Assembly (NCBI GenBank): GCA_963995505.1
Contig: OZ023186.1
Span: 16,189,570 to 16,253,569, forward strand
From: Hypericum androsaemum
Taxonomy: Eukaryota; Streptophyta; Magnoliopsida; Malpighiales; Hypericaceae
Direction of reading: 5' to 3'
Length of the DNA: 64,000 nt
The notes under the pieces were generated by a model. It was not told the DNA's origin, did not search any database, and worked only from the letters and a program-made list of their open reading frames with translations. How positions within the stretch are numbered: position 1 is the stretch's first letter; each line of letters begins with the position of its first letter. Shown here piece by piece: positions 11,470 to 22,766 of the stretch. The position numbers and the translations under genes were made by a program.

Positions 11470-12757
11470 TGATGTGTGTCTAAAACACGCATTAAACGCA
11501 TAGGATTTTGAGTCGTTTATACACGTTTGTCTTTAGTTTAGTATCATTTTAATAAACAATTGAGTTTTGGATGACTAATGAGTTCTTTGTACTAAATTGT
11601 AAGAAAAGGAGGCAAACTTGAAGAAGGAGTCCAGCAGAGATAGTTGACTTGCAAAGGAATTTTGGTCAACTTTGGAGCCGAATCAGAGGACGCGTATTTG
11701 ATAGACAATTGAAGATATTTCTTTCCTCTTTCCGTGCATATAAAGAACGCCTAAATCGGAGATCAGAAAAGGAAGTTACGACCAAAATACTGAAGGCTAG
11801 TCTGGCAGATTATTATCAGCGAATTTTAAGGGCCAATTTTGGAAATTCGGTCGTCTGATCCCTTAGGACACTGGGGACGACCCATTAGGTTTTTACACTT
11901 AGGAGGGCTTATATATAACCCTCTAGACTTATTTTAAGAGAATTTTTTTATTCCAGAGAACATAACCTATTTTACTTTGTCTTTGTCACAACTTTGAGGA
12001 ACTAAATCTCTAGGTAGATTTGAGGGAGGAGACCCAAGGATTTGGTTGTGAGGATCAAGTTTTATTAATCTATCTCAGTAGTATTTACTTATTTCCTTGT
12101 GCTTATTATTGTTCTTGAATGGTTTGCGTTTGTGAATTTATTCTTGAACATATTTGCCTTTGATTCTTGATTAGCGGTTGTAGTTAGGAATTGAACCTAG
12201 GAGCAAGGTTAATTCAGCGAAGAACGGTCGTTACCAAACTAATTAACTAGGAATAAGTAAACCTAGTTTGTAGATACCAAGGTTTTGATTATAATCGCTA
12301 GGAGTAGGAATATCTATTCTTAATGCTATTATCTTATAGAATAGAAATCAGTCGATATTCTGTCTATTAGGTGATAAACAACTAGTTAGACGGTCGTTTG
12401 GCTAGTTGATTGTTGGATATTTGTGGTCTCTTTGCAGTTGCGGGAGATTTACACCTACTTGCTACATGTGTTAGATTATCTTTTGTGATCCAGTGATCAA
12501 CCAATCTGTCGTGGTACTCCAATCTCGAATCTACCGCTTTTCTCTTATTGATTTCACTACTTCTACTTTCTTTTGTGTTCGTTGATTTCGTACAACTTTG
12601 AATCCACAAAACCCCCTCTTTTTACTTTTGTGTTATTAGTTAGATTAATTGAGTATTCGTTCCTCCTTGGATCTGACTCGGTATCTTCCCTTGCTTACTA
12701 CAAGTTTGCGAGCCGCAAAATATCAGTTTATTTTAAAGGGCCTCGACACGCTCGTCA
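11470..12757 (+). repeat. LTR A of composite, plus orientation
   Basis: A complete LTR of 1288 bp, TGATGTGTGTCTAAAACACG to CACGCTCGTCA. It aligns with LTR C (1304 bp) in reverse complement. It is followed by AAATTT, the same 6 bp that separates LTR C from its PBS, and then the sequence diverges. A 69-residue frame at 11649-11858 is repeated in LTR B at 14331-14540; it is LTR sequence, not a gene. Confidence 0.88.
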
Positions 12758-13127
12758 AAATTTAGTTTTTTTTGATAAAAAGGGAAATATATAGGGTGCA
12801 ATCATAACAAATTACCCTGAGCTCCCTGTAGTTTGACGAATTAACCAAAAGGGTCCTTACTTTTTCGAAACCCCTTTTTTCGTCCTCCCAATTTTGAAAA
12901 ATAAAACTCTGAGATCCCTAGTTCCGGTACCGGAATGATGAGGAAGTACCTGAATGGGTGCCTGATGTGTCCAAGGAGAGTACTAATGAGGAATTGAGTG
13001 GTGGATACTCTTCTTTAAGCCGTAGTGATGAGGACGTACCTGAGGAGATTATTGGATTAAATACAGTTCGCCCATTGTTTGTAATTCTCCGAGTTTCTTA
13101 AAAAGATAAACTTCCTAACTATTAGGT
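12758..13127. other. Mutator-like fragment trapped in composite
   Basis: Positions about 12815-12915 (ATTACCCTGAGCTCCCTGTAG, then GTCCTTAC, then GAGATCCCTAG) resemble the TIRs of the Mutator-like elements elsewhere in this window. The following bases encode an acidic stretch (DEEVPEWVPDVSKEST) like the N-terminal linker of such transposases. No matching right TIR is present. It is a fragment, either acquired during formation of the composite or inserted later and cut down. Confidence 0.5.
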
Positions 13128-13589
13128 ACACTAAACTAAAGACAAACGTGCATAAACGACTCAAAATTCTATGCGTTTAATGCGTATTTTAGACATCAAA
13201 CATCCCCACACTTAAACTTTGCTTGCCCCCAAGCAAGACTGAAACTAAGACTTAGACTCAAAAGACTAAAGACTCAACTCTTAAGACAACAAGTTTTCTT
13301 ATACGCCACTCAGAAATAAACCGAGCATATCGAGGCCCTTCAAAATAGAAGTAGTGAAATCAATAAGAGAAAAGCGGTACTGATGACCAAAGTCTTAATG
13401 CTGAATGCTTTGGTTAGTATTTTGTGTTTTGTATACTTTCTTTTCTTTTGTGTCAAAAAAACTAAATTTTGACTAAAAAGTCTTAATGCTGAATGCTTTA
13501 GTTAGTACTGATGAGCGTAGTCTTAATGCTTTGGTTTACCTCAGTGAATTACAACAATTGGAGTGAATTGCAACATAAAAGTATACAAC
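13128..13589 (-). repeat. Scrambled mosaic of LTR and gag pieces
   Basis: It begins with 71 bp of the LTR U3 end (13128-13198) and a second copy of the PPT region (13199-13222). Short blocks then match, out of order, 14760-14815, 15365-15395, the LTR U5 end (17360-17385), 17546-17575 and the gag region 17053-17115. The block CTTAATGCTGAATGCTTT occurs twice. Joining of distant parts of one element at short homologies fits repeated template switching or repair by end joining. Confidence 0.75.
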
Positions 13590-14735
13590 AAAGTTGTACG
13601 AAATTAACGAACACAAAAGAAAGTAGAAGTAGTGAAATCAATAAGAGAAAAGCGACAGATTCGAGATCGGAGTACCACGACAGGTTGGTTGATCACTGGA
13701 TCACAAAAGATAATCTAACACATGTAGCAAGTAGGTGTAAATCTTCCGCAACCGCAAAGAGACCACAAACATCCAACAATCAACTAGCCAAACGACCGCC
13801 TAACTAGTTATTTATCACCTAATAAACAGAATATCAACTGATTTCTATTCTATAAGATAATAGCATTAAGAATAGATGTTCCTACTCCTAGCGATTATAC
13901 TCAAAACCTTGGTATCTACAAACTAGCCTTACTTATTCTTAGTTAATTAGTTTGGTAACGACCGTTTCTTGCTGAATTAACCTTGCTCCTAGGTCCAATT
14001 CCTAACTGCAACCGCTAATCAAGAATCAAAGGCAAATATGTTCAAGAATAAATTCATAAATGCAAACCATTCAAGAACAATAATGAGCACAAGGAAATAA
14101 GTAAATGCTACTGAGATAGATTAATAAAACCTGATCCTCACAACCAAATCCTTGGGTCTCCTCCCTCAAATCTACCTAGAGGTTTAGTTCCTCATAGTCG
14201 TGACAAAGACAAAGTAAAATAGGTTATGTTCTCTGGAATAAAAAAGTTCTCTTAAAATAAGTCTAGAGGGTTATATATAAGCCCTCCTAAGTGTAAAAAC
14301 CTAATGGGTCGTCCCCAGTGTCCTAAGGGATCAGACGACCGAATTTCCAAAATTGGCCCTTAAAATTCGCTGATAATAATCTGCCAGACCAGCCTTCAGT
14401 ATTTTTGTCGTAACTTCCTTTCCTGATCTTCGATTTAGGCATTCTTTATATGCACGGAAAGAGGAAAGAAATATCTTCAATTGTCTATCACATACACGTC
14501 CTCTGATTCGGCTCCAAAGTTGACCAAAATTCCCTTGCAAGTCAACTATCTCTGCTGGACTCCTTCTTCAAGTATAATTCCTTAGCAAATTTGCCTCCTT
14601 TTCCTACAATTTAGCACAAAGAACTCATTAGTCACCCAAAACTCAATTATTTATTAAAATAATACTAAACTAAAGACAAACGTGCATAAATGACTCAAAA
14701 TCCTATGGGTTTAATGCGTGTTTAGACACACATCA
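13590..14735 (-). repeat. LTR B of composite, U5 end missing
   Basis: Minus-orientation LTR starting CACACATCA on the plus strand at 14735 and aligning with LTR C from its position 17511 onward. About 157 bp of its U5 end is replaced by the mosaic to the left. It is the 3' LTR of the internal region that follows. Confidence 0.88.
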
Positions 14736-16964
14736 AACATTCCCGCACTTAAACTTTTCTTGTCCCCAAGCAAGACTCAAAACTAAGACTTAGACTCTAA
14801 ATGCTAAAGACTCATATAGAACATGCAAATATATATTGTCAACACGAGCACTTGCATTTTAACCACACTGAACTAATAAACCATCAAAAACAAACTATCC
14901 CTAGGAATCCTCATGCTAAGTCAATTTCACAATTAAAGTCCAGCCCACAAATTAAAGTGGTTCTCCATAATTTTAATCATTCAGAAAGCGGTGAAGACTA
15001 CTAGAGACTCAACATCAATAAGTACCAGGCATGATTGGATATTAAGGTACTTATAGCGCTGTTTAGCTTGGCCTCATCCCAAAATATTTTTGGTTAGCAT
15101 GGTTAGCACTCAAACTTACATGGCACTTGGGACTTCACTCTCAGATGTCAATAGGCCAGTTTACAACTTTTTATTGCTCCGATTGTACACCTATAACGAT
15201 CTTCAAGCTCCATCCTAGTCAGGCCGGAGGCAACATCAACTCCAATTATTTACCTGACTACTGCCCTTCCACCAGCATTCATTCACATTCTACATTCCAC
15301 ATTTTAATTTTTCTTCCTTCCTTTTCCATTCCTTTCAAACATTTTTTTTTCACAACTTAGAAGGGCAGCAAGTTTTCTTATACGCCACTCGGTTAATCCT
15401 CACGCAAGTCAGCTAAAATATATTTATGATACATGCGGGAGTTGGTTACTAGAGCCGTGCCACCCGAATTCTCTCAAGTGTTATATCAGTCTTATACACT
15501 AGTGGTCGCTTAATCCAATTATGAGATTTTTGAAAAGCAAAAATTACTTCTCAATATGGGCTCTATCCTATCCTTGCTAATTTCATCTTGGCATGATCTT
15601 TCCTAAGGATATTAAGTTGCTAAGGGGTCAAAAATTTAAGGTTGCAAGTTTAAGCAGGTGGTTGACTTGACACGCAAAACACACTAAACAACATGTCCTC
15701 GTGGTGTAGGTTGACTCTAAACATGACATACTAGTGACTACCTAAAATAATAATAATAATATTAATACAAAACACACAAGACAGGAGAAAACAAAATACA
15801 ATAAATCAATTTAAACAAAACAAATAAGTTTAGGGATCAAGGGCTCCCTCGTGTGGTATGTCGCTTGTCAGAGGAGGTGGTAGCTTGCATCCGGGCTTTG
15901 TATCATCTCGAAGCCTTGTATGTGTTGCGTAGGTGAGCTTGATTTGTGGGTGTGACTTTGTTCTTCTTGGAGGCATAGTGAAAATTTCTGTCCAAAAGAA
16001 AATAACGATGAAGCTTGGATAACGAGAATGCCTTGATGTTCCTGTAAGAGTATAGGTTAAATTAATCGTAACAGGGGTTTATATGAAATAATAGAAGAAA
16101 AAAATAATGGAGTGAAAGAGAGTCTAAAGCCAGTTGAAATTCAGAAAGGGAATCCAATTAGGACTAAAATTATCAGTGTGGGCGTATAAAATCTTTCTTT
16201 GGTCGGCAAGAGACGGGCTTGTCGCTGCGAGAAGGGACGAATTTTAGTTGAAAATCTCTGTCCACCTCCTAGCGAGGATTTCTGATCACCACGAGTAATT
16301 TCGTAGTTGTTCGGTTTTACTCGTCCCGTGTAACCCTTTGTCATTACGAAAAGCTTCCAAATATTCTGTTCACTTCGTGGCGCAATGGCTTCCTCCCCTC
16401 AACTTCCCTTTTTTTTCTCTTTTTTCCTGCAAAAAATAGAAGAATCCATTCGACCCAAGTAAGTATTCTGAAATTAAAAAAAAAAATCTAATGAACTAAT
16501 TAAAACTTAAGAAGGGAAAAACTAAATTGGGTTGCCTACCAATAAGCGCTAATTTAACGTCATTAGCTAGACGTCTCTTTGCTCCTTCAATCGGGATTAA
16601 ATATGTAGTTTTGATCCCGAATTTTCATCTTAACTCGGGAAAGTTGTGCAATCTTCCTCTTTATTTTCACTCTTGGTGCCTTGTCATCTTCTTCCCCTAT
16701 ATCTAGTATGTACATGTACTCAAATTGATACGGAAACATGCTATCTATATTGAGCTCACCAACTTTAACTTCGAACTCCAATTATTGTAATTTTGTTGGT
16801 GTCACCATAGGTAGCATGATGTCTAGTGGTTCTTCGATGAGCTGCGGCACGATCATCACCTCACATTCATCTTGTTCCTCTTCTTCAAGGTCCACTACTT
16901 CCTCTTCGTGTTGGATTTCAACCTCTACTTCTTCCATCTCAAGCTCTTGAAACTCCACATTTTG

Positions 16965-17297
16965 TCAAATTGCCTTAATCTCTCTTATGTCAGCTGCAAA
17001 TTGGGATATGTGCTCTTCAATATTATTGATGCTCTCTTGAGTTTGGTTGGCAAGATTCTGAATGCTTTGGTTAGTATTTTGTATACTTTCATTGGTACTG
17101 ATGGCCAAAGTCTTAATAAGGTCTTCCAATGAGGAGTTGGATGCTTGTTGTGGACGTGGTTGATAAGTATGAGCATGAGGATCATAATTCCATTGAAATC
17201 GATCTCCATAGTACTCCACATGATAGTCAATCCATCCATCACAATCTGGTTCAACCATAGAGGTTGGTGGACCTGTATATGAAGCTCTATTGAACAT
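16965..17297 (-). pseudogene. Gag-like leader ORF, 110 residues
   Basis: The frame starts soon after the PBS with MFNRASYTGPPTSMVEPDCD and has a Q/N/S-rich stretch, then a repeated NTNQSIQNLANQTQ pattern predicted to be helical. Such Asn/Gln-rich repeats follow the N-terminus of Gag in Athila/Tat elements. There is no zinc knuckle and no downstream pol in this copy. It could still be translated as a short peptide, but a truncated gag remnant is more likely. Overlapping frames on either strand here look like shadows. Confidence 0.5.
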
Positions 17298-17330
17298 AAT
17301 AGGTTAGATCAATCAAATAATACGTTTACC

Positions 17331-17348
17331 TCCCCGGCAATGGCGCCA
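17331..17348 (-). other. Primer-binding site, tRNA-Asp type
   Basis: On the minus strand, 5 bp after the LTR end, the sequence TGGCGCCATTGCCGGGGA appears. The family norm in Athila/Tat elements is a TGGCGCC-type site complementary to a tRNA 3' end, usually assigned to tRNA-Asp. It fixes the element's orientation and makes LTR C the 5' LTR. Confidence 0.85.
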
Positions 17349-17353
17349 AATTT

Positions 17354-18657
17354 TGATGAGCGGGTCGAGGCCCTTCAAAATAAACCGATATTTCGCGGCT
17401 TGCAAACATGTAGTAAGCAAGGAAAGATACCGAGTCAGATCCAAGGAGGAACGAATACTCAATTAATCTAACTAATAACACAAAAGTAAAAAGAGGGGAT
17501 TTTGTGGATTCAAAGTTGTACGAAATCAACGAACACAAAAGAAAGTAGAAGTAGTGAAATCAATAAGAGAAAAGTGGCAGATTCGAGATCGGAGTACCAC
17601 GACAGGTTGGTTGATCACTGGATCACAAAAGATAATCTAACATATGTAGCAAGTAGGTATAAATCTCCCGCAACCGCAAAGAGACCACAAACATCCAACA
17701 ATCAACTAGCCAAACGACCGCCTAACTAGTTATTTATCACCTAATAGACAGAATATCGACCAATTTCTATTCTATAAGATAATAGCATTAAGAATAGATG
17801 TTCCTACTTCTAGCGATTATACTCAAAACCTTGGTATCTACAAACTAGCCTTACTTATTCCTAGTTAATTAGTTTAGTAACGACCGTTCTTCGCTGAATT
17901 AACCTTGCTCCTAGGTTCAATTCCTAAATGCAACCGCTAATCAAGAATCAAAGGCAAATATGTTCAAGAATAAATTCACAAACGCAAACCATTCAAGAAC
18001 AATAATAAGCACAAGGAAATAAGTAAATACTACTGAGATAGATTAATAAAACCTGATCCTCACAACCAAATCCTTGGGTCTCCTCCCTCAAATCTACCTA
18101 GAGGTTTAGTTCCTCATAGTCGTGACAAAGACAAAGTAAAATAGGTTATGTTCTCTGGAACAAAAAGTTCTCTTAAAATAAGTCTAGAGGGTTATATATA
18201 AGCCCTCCTAAGTGTAAAAACCTAATGGGTCATCCCCAGTGTCCTAAGGGATCAGACAACCGAATTTCCAAAATTGGCCCTTAAAATTCGCTGATAATAA
18301 TCTGCCAGACCAGTCTTCAGTATTTTGGTCGTAACTTCCTTTTCTTATGTCCGATTTAGGCGTTCTTTATATGTACGGAAAGAGGAAAGAAATATCTTCA
18401 ATTGTCTATCAAATACGCATCCTCTGATTCGGCTCCAAAGTTGACCAAAATTCCCTTGCAAGTCAACTATCTCTGCTGGACTCCTTCTTCAAGTATAATT
18501 CCTTACCAAATTTGCCTTCTTTTCCTACAATTTAGCACAAAGAACTCATTAGTCACCCAAAACTCAATTTTTTATTAAAATGATACTAAACTAAAGACAA
18601 ACGTGCATAAACGACTCAAAATCCTATGTGTTTAATGCGTGTTTTAGACACACATCA
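17354..18657 (-). repeat. LTR C of composite (5' LTR)
   Basis: A complete 1304-bp LTR, TGATGTGTGTC at 18657 to CCCGCTCATCA at 17354 on the minus strand. It borders the TTATT duplication on the right. It is the best-preserved LTR of the family here and the reference for judging A and B. Confidence 0.9.
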
Positions 18658-19215
18658 TTATTCTACCCTCATTTCTGTGTAAAAATTTTCACATTTGTAT
18701 GGGTAGTCTTCTTTGGTTCCTAGTTATAAGCTAAGACTATTTTTACATCCGAAATTCAATAAAGGCTCGAAAGTAGATGGAGCAAGCTATCAAAGAATGT
18801 GAAATTTTACAAAAAAATTAACTAAAACCTTTTAAATTTTATATTAAATTTTACATATTTCATCTTCCTTTTCTTAAACTTTATTGAATTTTCATTTATT
18901 ACAATATATCAAATATGATATTAGTTGGTACATTTTGATCATAATGAAGGCATAAAGTGATATGGTTAAGAAGGAGAGAATAAATATATTTGAACTATTT
19001 TTCTTAATCAATATTTTGTCTTAATGAATTTTCTTGGTAAGATTTTAATGAGACAGTAAAATCTTAAAAGAGTTGTGTACTCTTTTTCCTTGATTAGGAT
19101 TTTTAATGTGTTTTTCCCAATAACATTCAATGAGGAGTATTATGAATTAATTATAACTATTAAGATTTTACTATCTTAATGCACATGATTTTGTGGACAT
19201 GGACATTGGTGATGC
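18658..19215. repeat. Host duplication copy 1, right part
   Basis: After the TTATT duplication the host sequence resumes with CTACCCTCATTTCTGTGT and aligns with 20682-21240, ending near the shared GGACATGGACRTTGGTGATG. Together with 11226-11469 it forms one copy of the duplication. Confidence 0.85.
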
Positions 19216-19356
19216 ACAGATTTCTTGCCTTATAATTAAGTTCATTAATTTTCTTGGACATGTAAGAGCTAAATAATAAAACCTTTTCGTATTATTTGGA
19301 TGCCTTCATATATATGCATCTTGGTATCACTTGTGTCAGATGATTAATACTTTTTT

Positions 19357-19690
19357 ATGAGCTCCAAGGATGGATCTATTTTATTGTGTGATCATCGTAT
19401 GGCGGGTATGGGTGTTGTGCAAAGATATGTTGGACACGTAAAATCTCGTTCATTGTTACCGCTCAGTGTTTATCCTTGTGCGAGATATATCGCATCAGGT
19501 GGAGAGGACAACAATTTTATTCTGGAACATAAACTCTGGCAAATTGCTTCTTGAGAAAGAGTTTATTAAATTTTCACATAATAAAAATGTATTTTGGCAA
19601 ACTTCTGAAAGTTCCACGAGTGGTTGGAGTGCATGGTTTAATACAACAGAGGGAATATATCTAGTGCACTAGAGATGGTACGAAATTAAG
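19357..19690 (+). pseudogene. WD40-repeat gene fragment
   Basis: The first frame reads SSKDGSILLCDHRMAG, then RYVGHVKSRSLLPLSVYP and ARYIASGGEDN. After a frame change near 19500 it continues in another frame as FWNINSGKLLLEKEF. The GH...SGGED...WNINSGKLL pattern is that of one to two WD40 blades of a beta-propeller scaffold protein. There is no intact start, no other blade nearby and a frameshift, so this is a fragment of a host gene. I cannot name the parent. It lies between the two copies of the host duplication. Confidence 0.6.
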
Positions 19691-20240
19691 GGAGGTGGTC
19701 GGTAAACATTTAACGGGAAAACACCGAGGAGGCTACTTTTCGAGGACTTCTCTTTTTTCTTCTCTATATAGTTTCTGCCTATAATCTTTCGTAGCCAGTT
19801 TACCCTGTAGTGATAACTTATTTAAAAAAATTCATAGAGATGTGAAGTAATTTTGCAAAAATAAAAGGGTAAGTCACATGTTGGGATGAAGAAGATTCTT
19901 TTTTTCTACAAAGGAAGAGCACCAAAAGGAGAGAACTAGCTGGGTCATGCATAAGTATATGTCAGAAGGAAAATTCTTTGTCCAATACCTTCCCGAAATT
20001 GCAAAGGTAATCAAATTTGTTGGGATCTTCCGGAGTCCTTTGTTTTCCTCTATTTCCTCACCTATTTTTTTTGTTCACTTTTGTCATCTCTTTTGGTTTT
20101 GTTCGTCACAACAACCAGAACATGACAATATCATCAAACTCTTTCTCTAGATTTTTCCTCCAAAGCCCTTTCTCTGTTCAACCCGGCCAGGTGTCATCAG
20201 CAAAGCAATCCATCTTCAGTAATCCTCTAACTCCAACTCC

Positions 20241-20386
20241 TTGTCAATGGGAATGCGATCTTCAAGAATGAGATTTTCAGGCTCTAATGGAGAACCAGGG
20301 AGCATTGCTACAATCGATGGAGCAATAGAGAGAATCAGGAGAAGGGGGTTAGAGGTCGAAGAAGATCATGCAACACATAATTTGAA
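20241..20386 (+). pseudogene. Exon-like fragment, parent gene unknown
   Basis: One frame encodes RFSGSNGEPGSIATIDGAIE, then RIRRRGLEVEEDHATHNLK, and ends at AAG|GTAACT, which would be a splice donor at 20386. An adjoining frame upstream (20110-20260) carries a serine-rich stretch that may belong to the same exon through a frameshift. The composition is protein-like but I do not recognise the family. Host duplication copy 2 starts 30 bp further on, so the following sequence may be its intron. Confidence 0.35.
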
Positions 20387-20418
20387 GGTAACTCCAAAAA
20401 ATCAACATGTTGTTCAGA

Positions 20419-21240
20419 TTGTCGGCCATGGAAAAGATAAAGATGGAACTGAATACTAGATTATAAAAAAATTCTTACCGAGAAGAATACATTAACAATG
20501 TTTGTGAAAAGATTATAAAATCATCCATTGGAAATAAAAAGTTGTTAGTTTTCACCATATCTCATCTCTTACGTGTATTTTTGAAAATATTTTAGGTTTT
20601 CGAGAAAGGTTGAGAGGCTTGAGCCTGAAGTCTTTTGGCATGGTGGAATAGTTGTTCTTTTTGGCATGGCGGAATAGTTGTTCTACTCTCATTTCTGTGT
20701 AAAAACTCTTCACTTTTTTATGGATGGTCTTCCTCGGTTCTTAGTTATAAGCTAAGACTATTTTGACATTCGAAATTGCATAAAGGCTCAAAAGTAGATG
20801 GAACAAGCTATTGAAGGATGTGAAGTTTTGCTAAAAAAAATAACTAAAATTTCACAACCTTCTAAATTTATATTAAATTTTACATATTTCATCTTCCTTT
20901 TCTTAAACTTTATAGAATTTTCATTTAGTTAGTACATTTTGATCATAATGGAGGCATCAAGTGATATGGTCATGAAGGAGATAATAAATATATTTGTACT
21001 ATTTTCTTTGACCAATATTTTGTCTTAATATATTTTCTTGGTAAGATTTTAATGAGATAATGAAGTCTAAAAAAATGATGTACTCTTTTCCTTGATTAGA
21101 ATTTTTTCCATGTGCTTTTTCTAATAAGATCTATTCTAAAATTGACATCTAAATGGGGAGTGTTATGAATTAATTATAACGATTAAGATTTTCCTATCTT
21201 AAAGCACATGATTTTGTGGACATGGACGTTGGTGATGCGC
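20419..21240. repeat. Host duplication copy 2 with empty target site
   Basis: Aligns with 11226-11469 plus 18663-19215. At the position of the composite insertion it reads ATAGTTGTTCTACTCTC without interruption, and so preserves the pre-insertion state. A local 27-bp direct repeat (TTTTTGGCATGGYGGAATAGTTGTTC) sits just before it at 20635-20690. Confidence 0.85.
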
Positions 21241-21244
21241 ATGA

Positions 21245-21832
21245 TTATATTGGTCGATAATTTTGTGAACATGGAAGTAAATATTTCAGTGGACATGAAC
21301 TTTAAGACCACAAGAGCGTGAACATGATAAGACTCTGTGAACTTCACGAATGAGTATATTAAGTGAACCGCAAGAACGAGAGACACGCACTTTGACAGGG
21401 ACTCTGGAGTTCCATTTTTTTAAATCAAAGAGTCGATGACTTGAGTTATAAGTTATGGTATATGATTTACGATTTATGAATAACAAGTTTACTGAGTTGT
21501 GTTAACTTATCAAAATGCGATATTTGTTTTAGATACTAAGAGTTGATTTAGGAGTAAGAACAATGAGCACACACATACATTGTATGGCACAATATTCATG
21601 TTTTATTTAGAATAAAAATTTCTAATTACTAGTGATTTATGACATAGGAAGTAACTTTTAAGTGTTTGTTTTATAACGTAGCTTGAAAATAATTGAGGCT
21701 TATAGAGAACCAGATTTTATTTTATTTCAGCACCATAAATTCCGAAATAAAAGTCGGCCAAAAATCTGAAACCACAAGCATTAACCAATAGAACCAAAAG
21801 TTTTTGAGAGAAAAAATTTCAAACCACAGTAT
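21245..21832. other. Spacer, no gene seen
   Basis: AT-rich sequence with no coding block or RNA gene recognised. It ends at the AGTAT flank of the Copia element. Confidence 0.5.
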
Positions 21833-22737
21833 TGTTGGAAAAGCTTGAATAAAAATTCAATGCAAAGCCCAAAGTAGAAAGACCCAAAGTGGGAGGCCCA
21901 AAAGGGAAAAGAAAAGTGCAATCCCACATTGAAAAGTGGCACCAACATTTCCTAGTTTATAAGGAGAAACTCCTTGTTGACTAGGAAATGAGTTGACCAA
22001 ATGGAAGGATAGCCAACTCGGACCGCGACGAGCACAAGCACGAGCTCGTGTGCATTGGACGCAGGGCACTTTGTGGCGCACTTGGCACTTGGCACTTGGC
22101 ACGTGTCGCGAGGAGCCTTAAGTATTTTGCCAGAGTCTGGAGAGAGCTGCGTAGCTACCGAAGTGACGAGGGGCTGCGAGTGCCTTCCAGGATGGCCACC
22201 GAAAAGGCACGAAGGGCTGGAATATCCCAAAAATTTCCAGACGGTCGAAGGGCTACGAGCAATCCATGAAGGGACGCGAAGAGGCTGGAGCAATCTGCCT
22301 AGCGAAGGGACATCTCCGAAGGGCCACGAGCAATCTGGCTGCCTGCCTGAGTCGCATCTCTTCGGAAGTACCTCGTGCCCCTTCGTAGTGCCTGCCTGCC
22401 ACTCTCCCCCTCATTTGCAAGCCATCCCAGTAGCAAGTGCATTCCATAAGCATTATTGTCTTCTCCAATCCCCCCCCCCCCCCCCCCCCCCCCGTTCTTC
22501 ACTTACAAATAGTCCGTCCGAAAGTTCTGGGTATATAAGGGTTCGTCCGAAAGTTTCGAGATACGTGTGCAATATTCTTAGAAATGCCTGAACAGTCGTT
22601 GTATCTTGGGGACGATTGTCGTAGCCGATACCACACTAAAATATACGGGGCAATCTCGTCTTACGGAGAAAGTGTCCAATACTTGCCTCGACTGCTGTAG
22701 ATCCTAATCAAGTACACCGAACCCTCCGGGAACAACA
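21833..22737 (+). repeat. 5' LTR of Copia element, TATA box deleted
   Basis: Starts TGTTGGAAAAGC and ends GGGAACAACA. Compared with the 3' LTR it lacks about 27 bp (at about 22400) that include CCTATAAATAGGCC. It also lacks most of the GAGCAC repeat block. A second TATA-like motif, GGTATATAAGGG, near 22531 remains in both LTRs. Confidence 0.88.
22470..22493 (+). repeat. Poly-C run of 24
   Basis: An uninterrupted C run; the equivalent 3' LTR site near 28319-28325 has only seven. Its length may be an assembly or polymerase artefact. Confidence 0.9.
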
Positions 22738-22766
22738 ATCGTAAGACCAGATTGGTGTACTTGAAG

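Larger units (their letters stand above)
14736..17353 (-). other. Internal region of Athila/Tat-like element
   Basis: Read on the minus strand this 2.6-kb region starts with the PBS beside LTR C, carries a short gag-like frame and ends with the PPT (AAGTTTAAGTGCGGGAATGTT at about 14736-14757) beside LTR B. The tract GTTTAAGTGCGGG is typical of Athila/Tat elements. I find no protease, reverse transcriptase or integrase, so it is a non-autonomous element that would need proteins from a relative. Confidence 0.75.
11470..18657. mobile_element. Composite Athila/Tat-like insertion, inverted outer LTRs
   Basis: A 7.2-kb unit flanked by the perfect 5-bp duplication TTATT (11465-11469 and 18658-18662). 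Its left outer LTR is on the plus strand and its right outer LTR on the minus strand, so both outer ends are the U3 terminus TGATGTGTG. In order it holds LTR A (+), a Mutator-like fragment, a scrambled mosaic, truncated LTR B (-), an internal region (-), and LTR C (-) with its PBS. The paralogous segment at 20419-21240 has the unoccupied site. The PBS and PPT types fit Athila/Tat-class Gypsy elements. It has no reverse transcriptase and is non-autonomous. Confidence 0.85.

Noticed and set aside
11649..11858. 69-residue basic ORF found twice (also 14331-14540)
   Set aside because: Repeated only because it lies in the LTRs of the composite element; a third LTR copy at 18250-18460 lacks the open frame.
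12382..12609. 75-residue ORF seen again at 13511-13807 and 17502-17729
   Set aside because: Same reason: LTR sequence, in different orientation, not a gene family.
22055..22591. 178-residue open frame on the plus strand
   Set aside because: It lies wholly inside the 5' LTR, runs through the poly-C tract and is not conserved in the other LTR copies.
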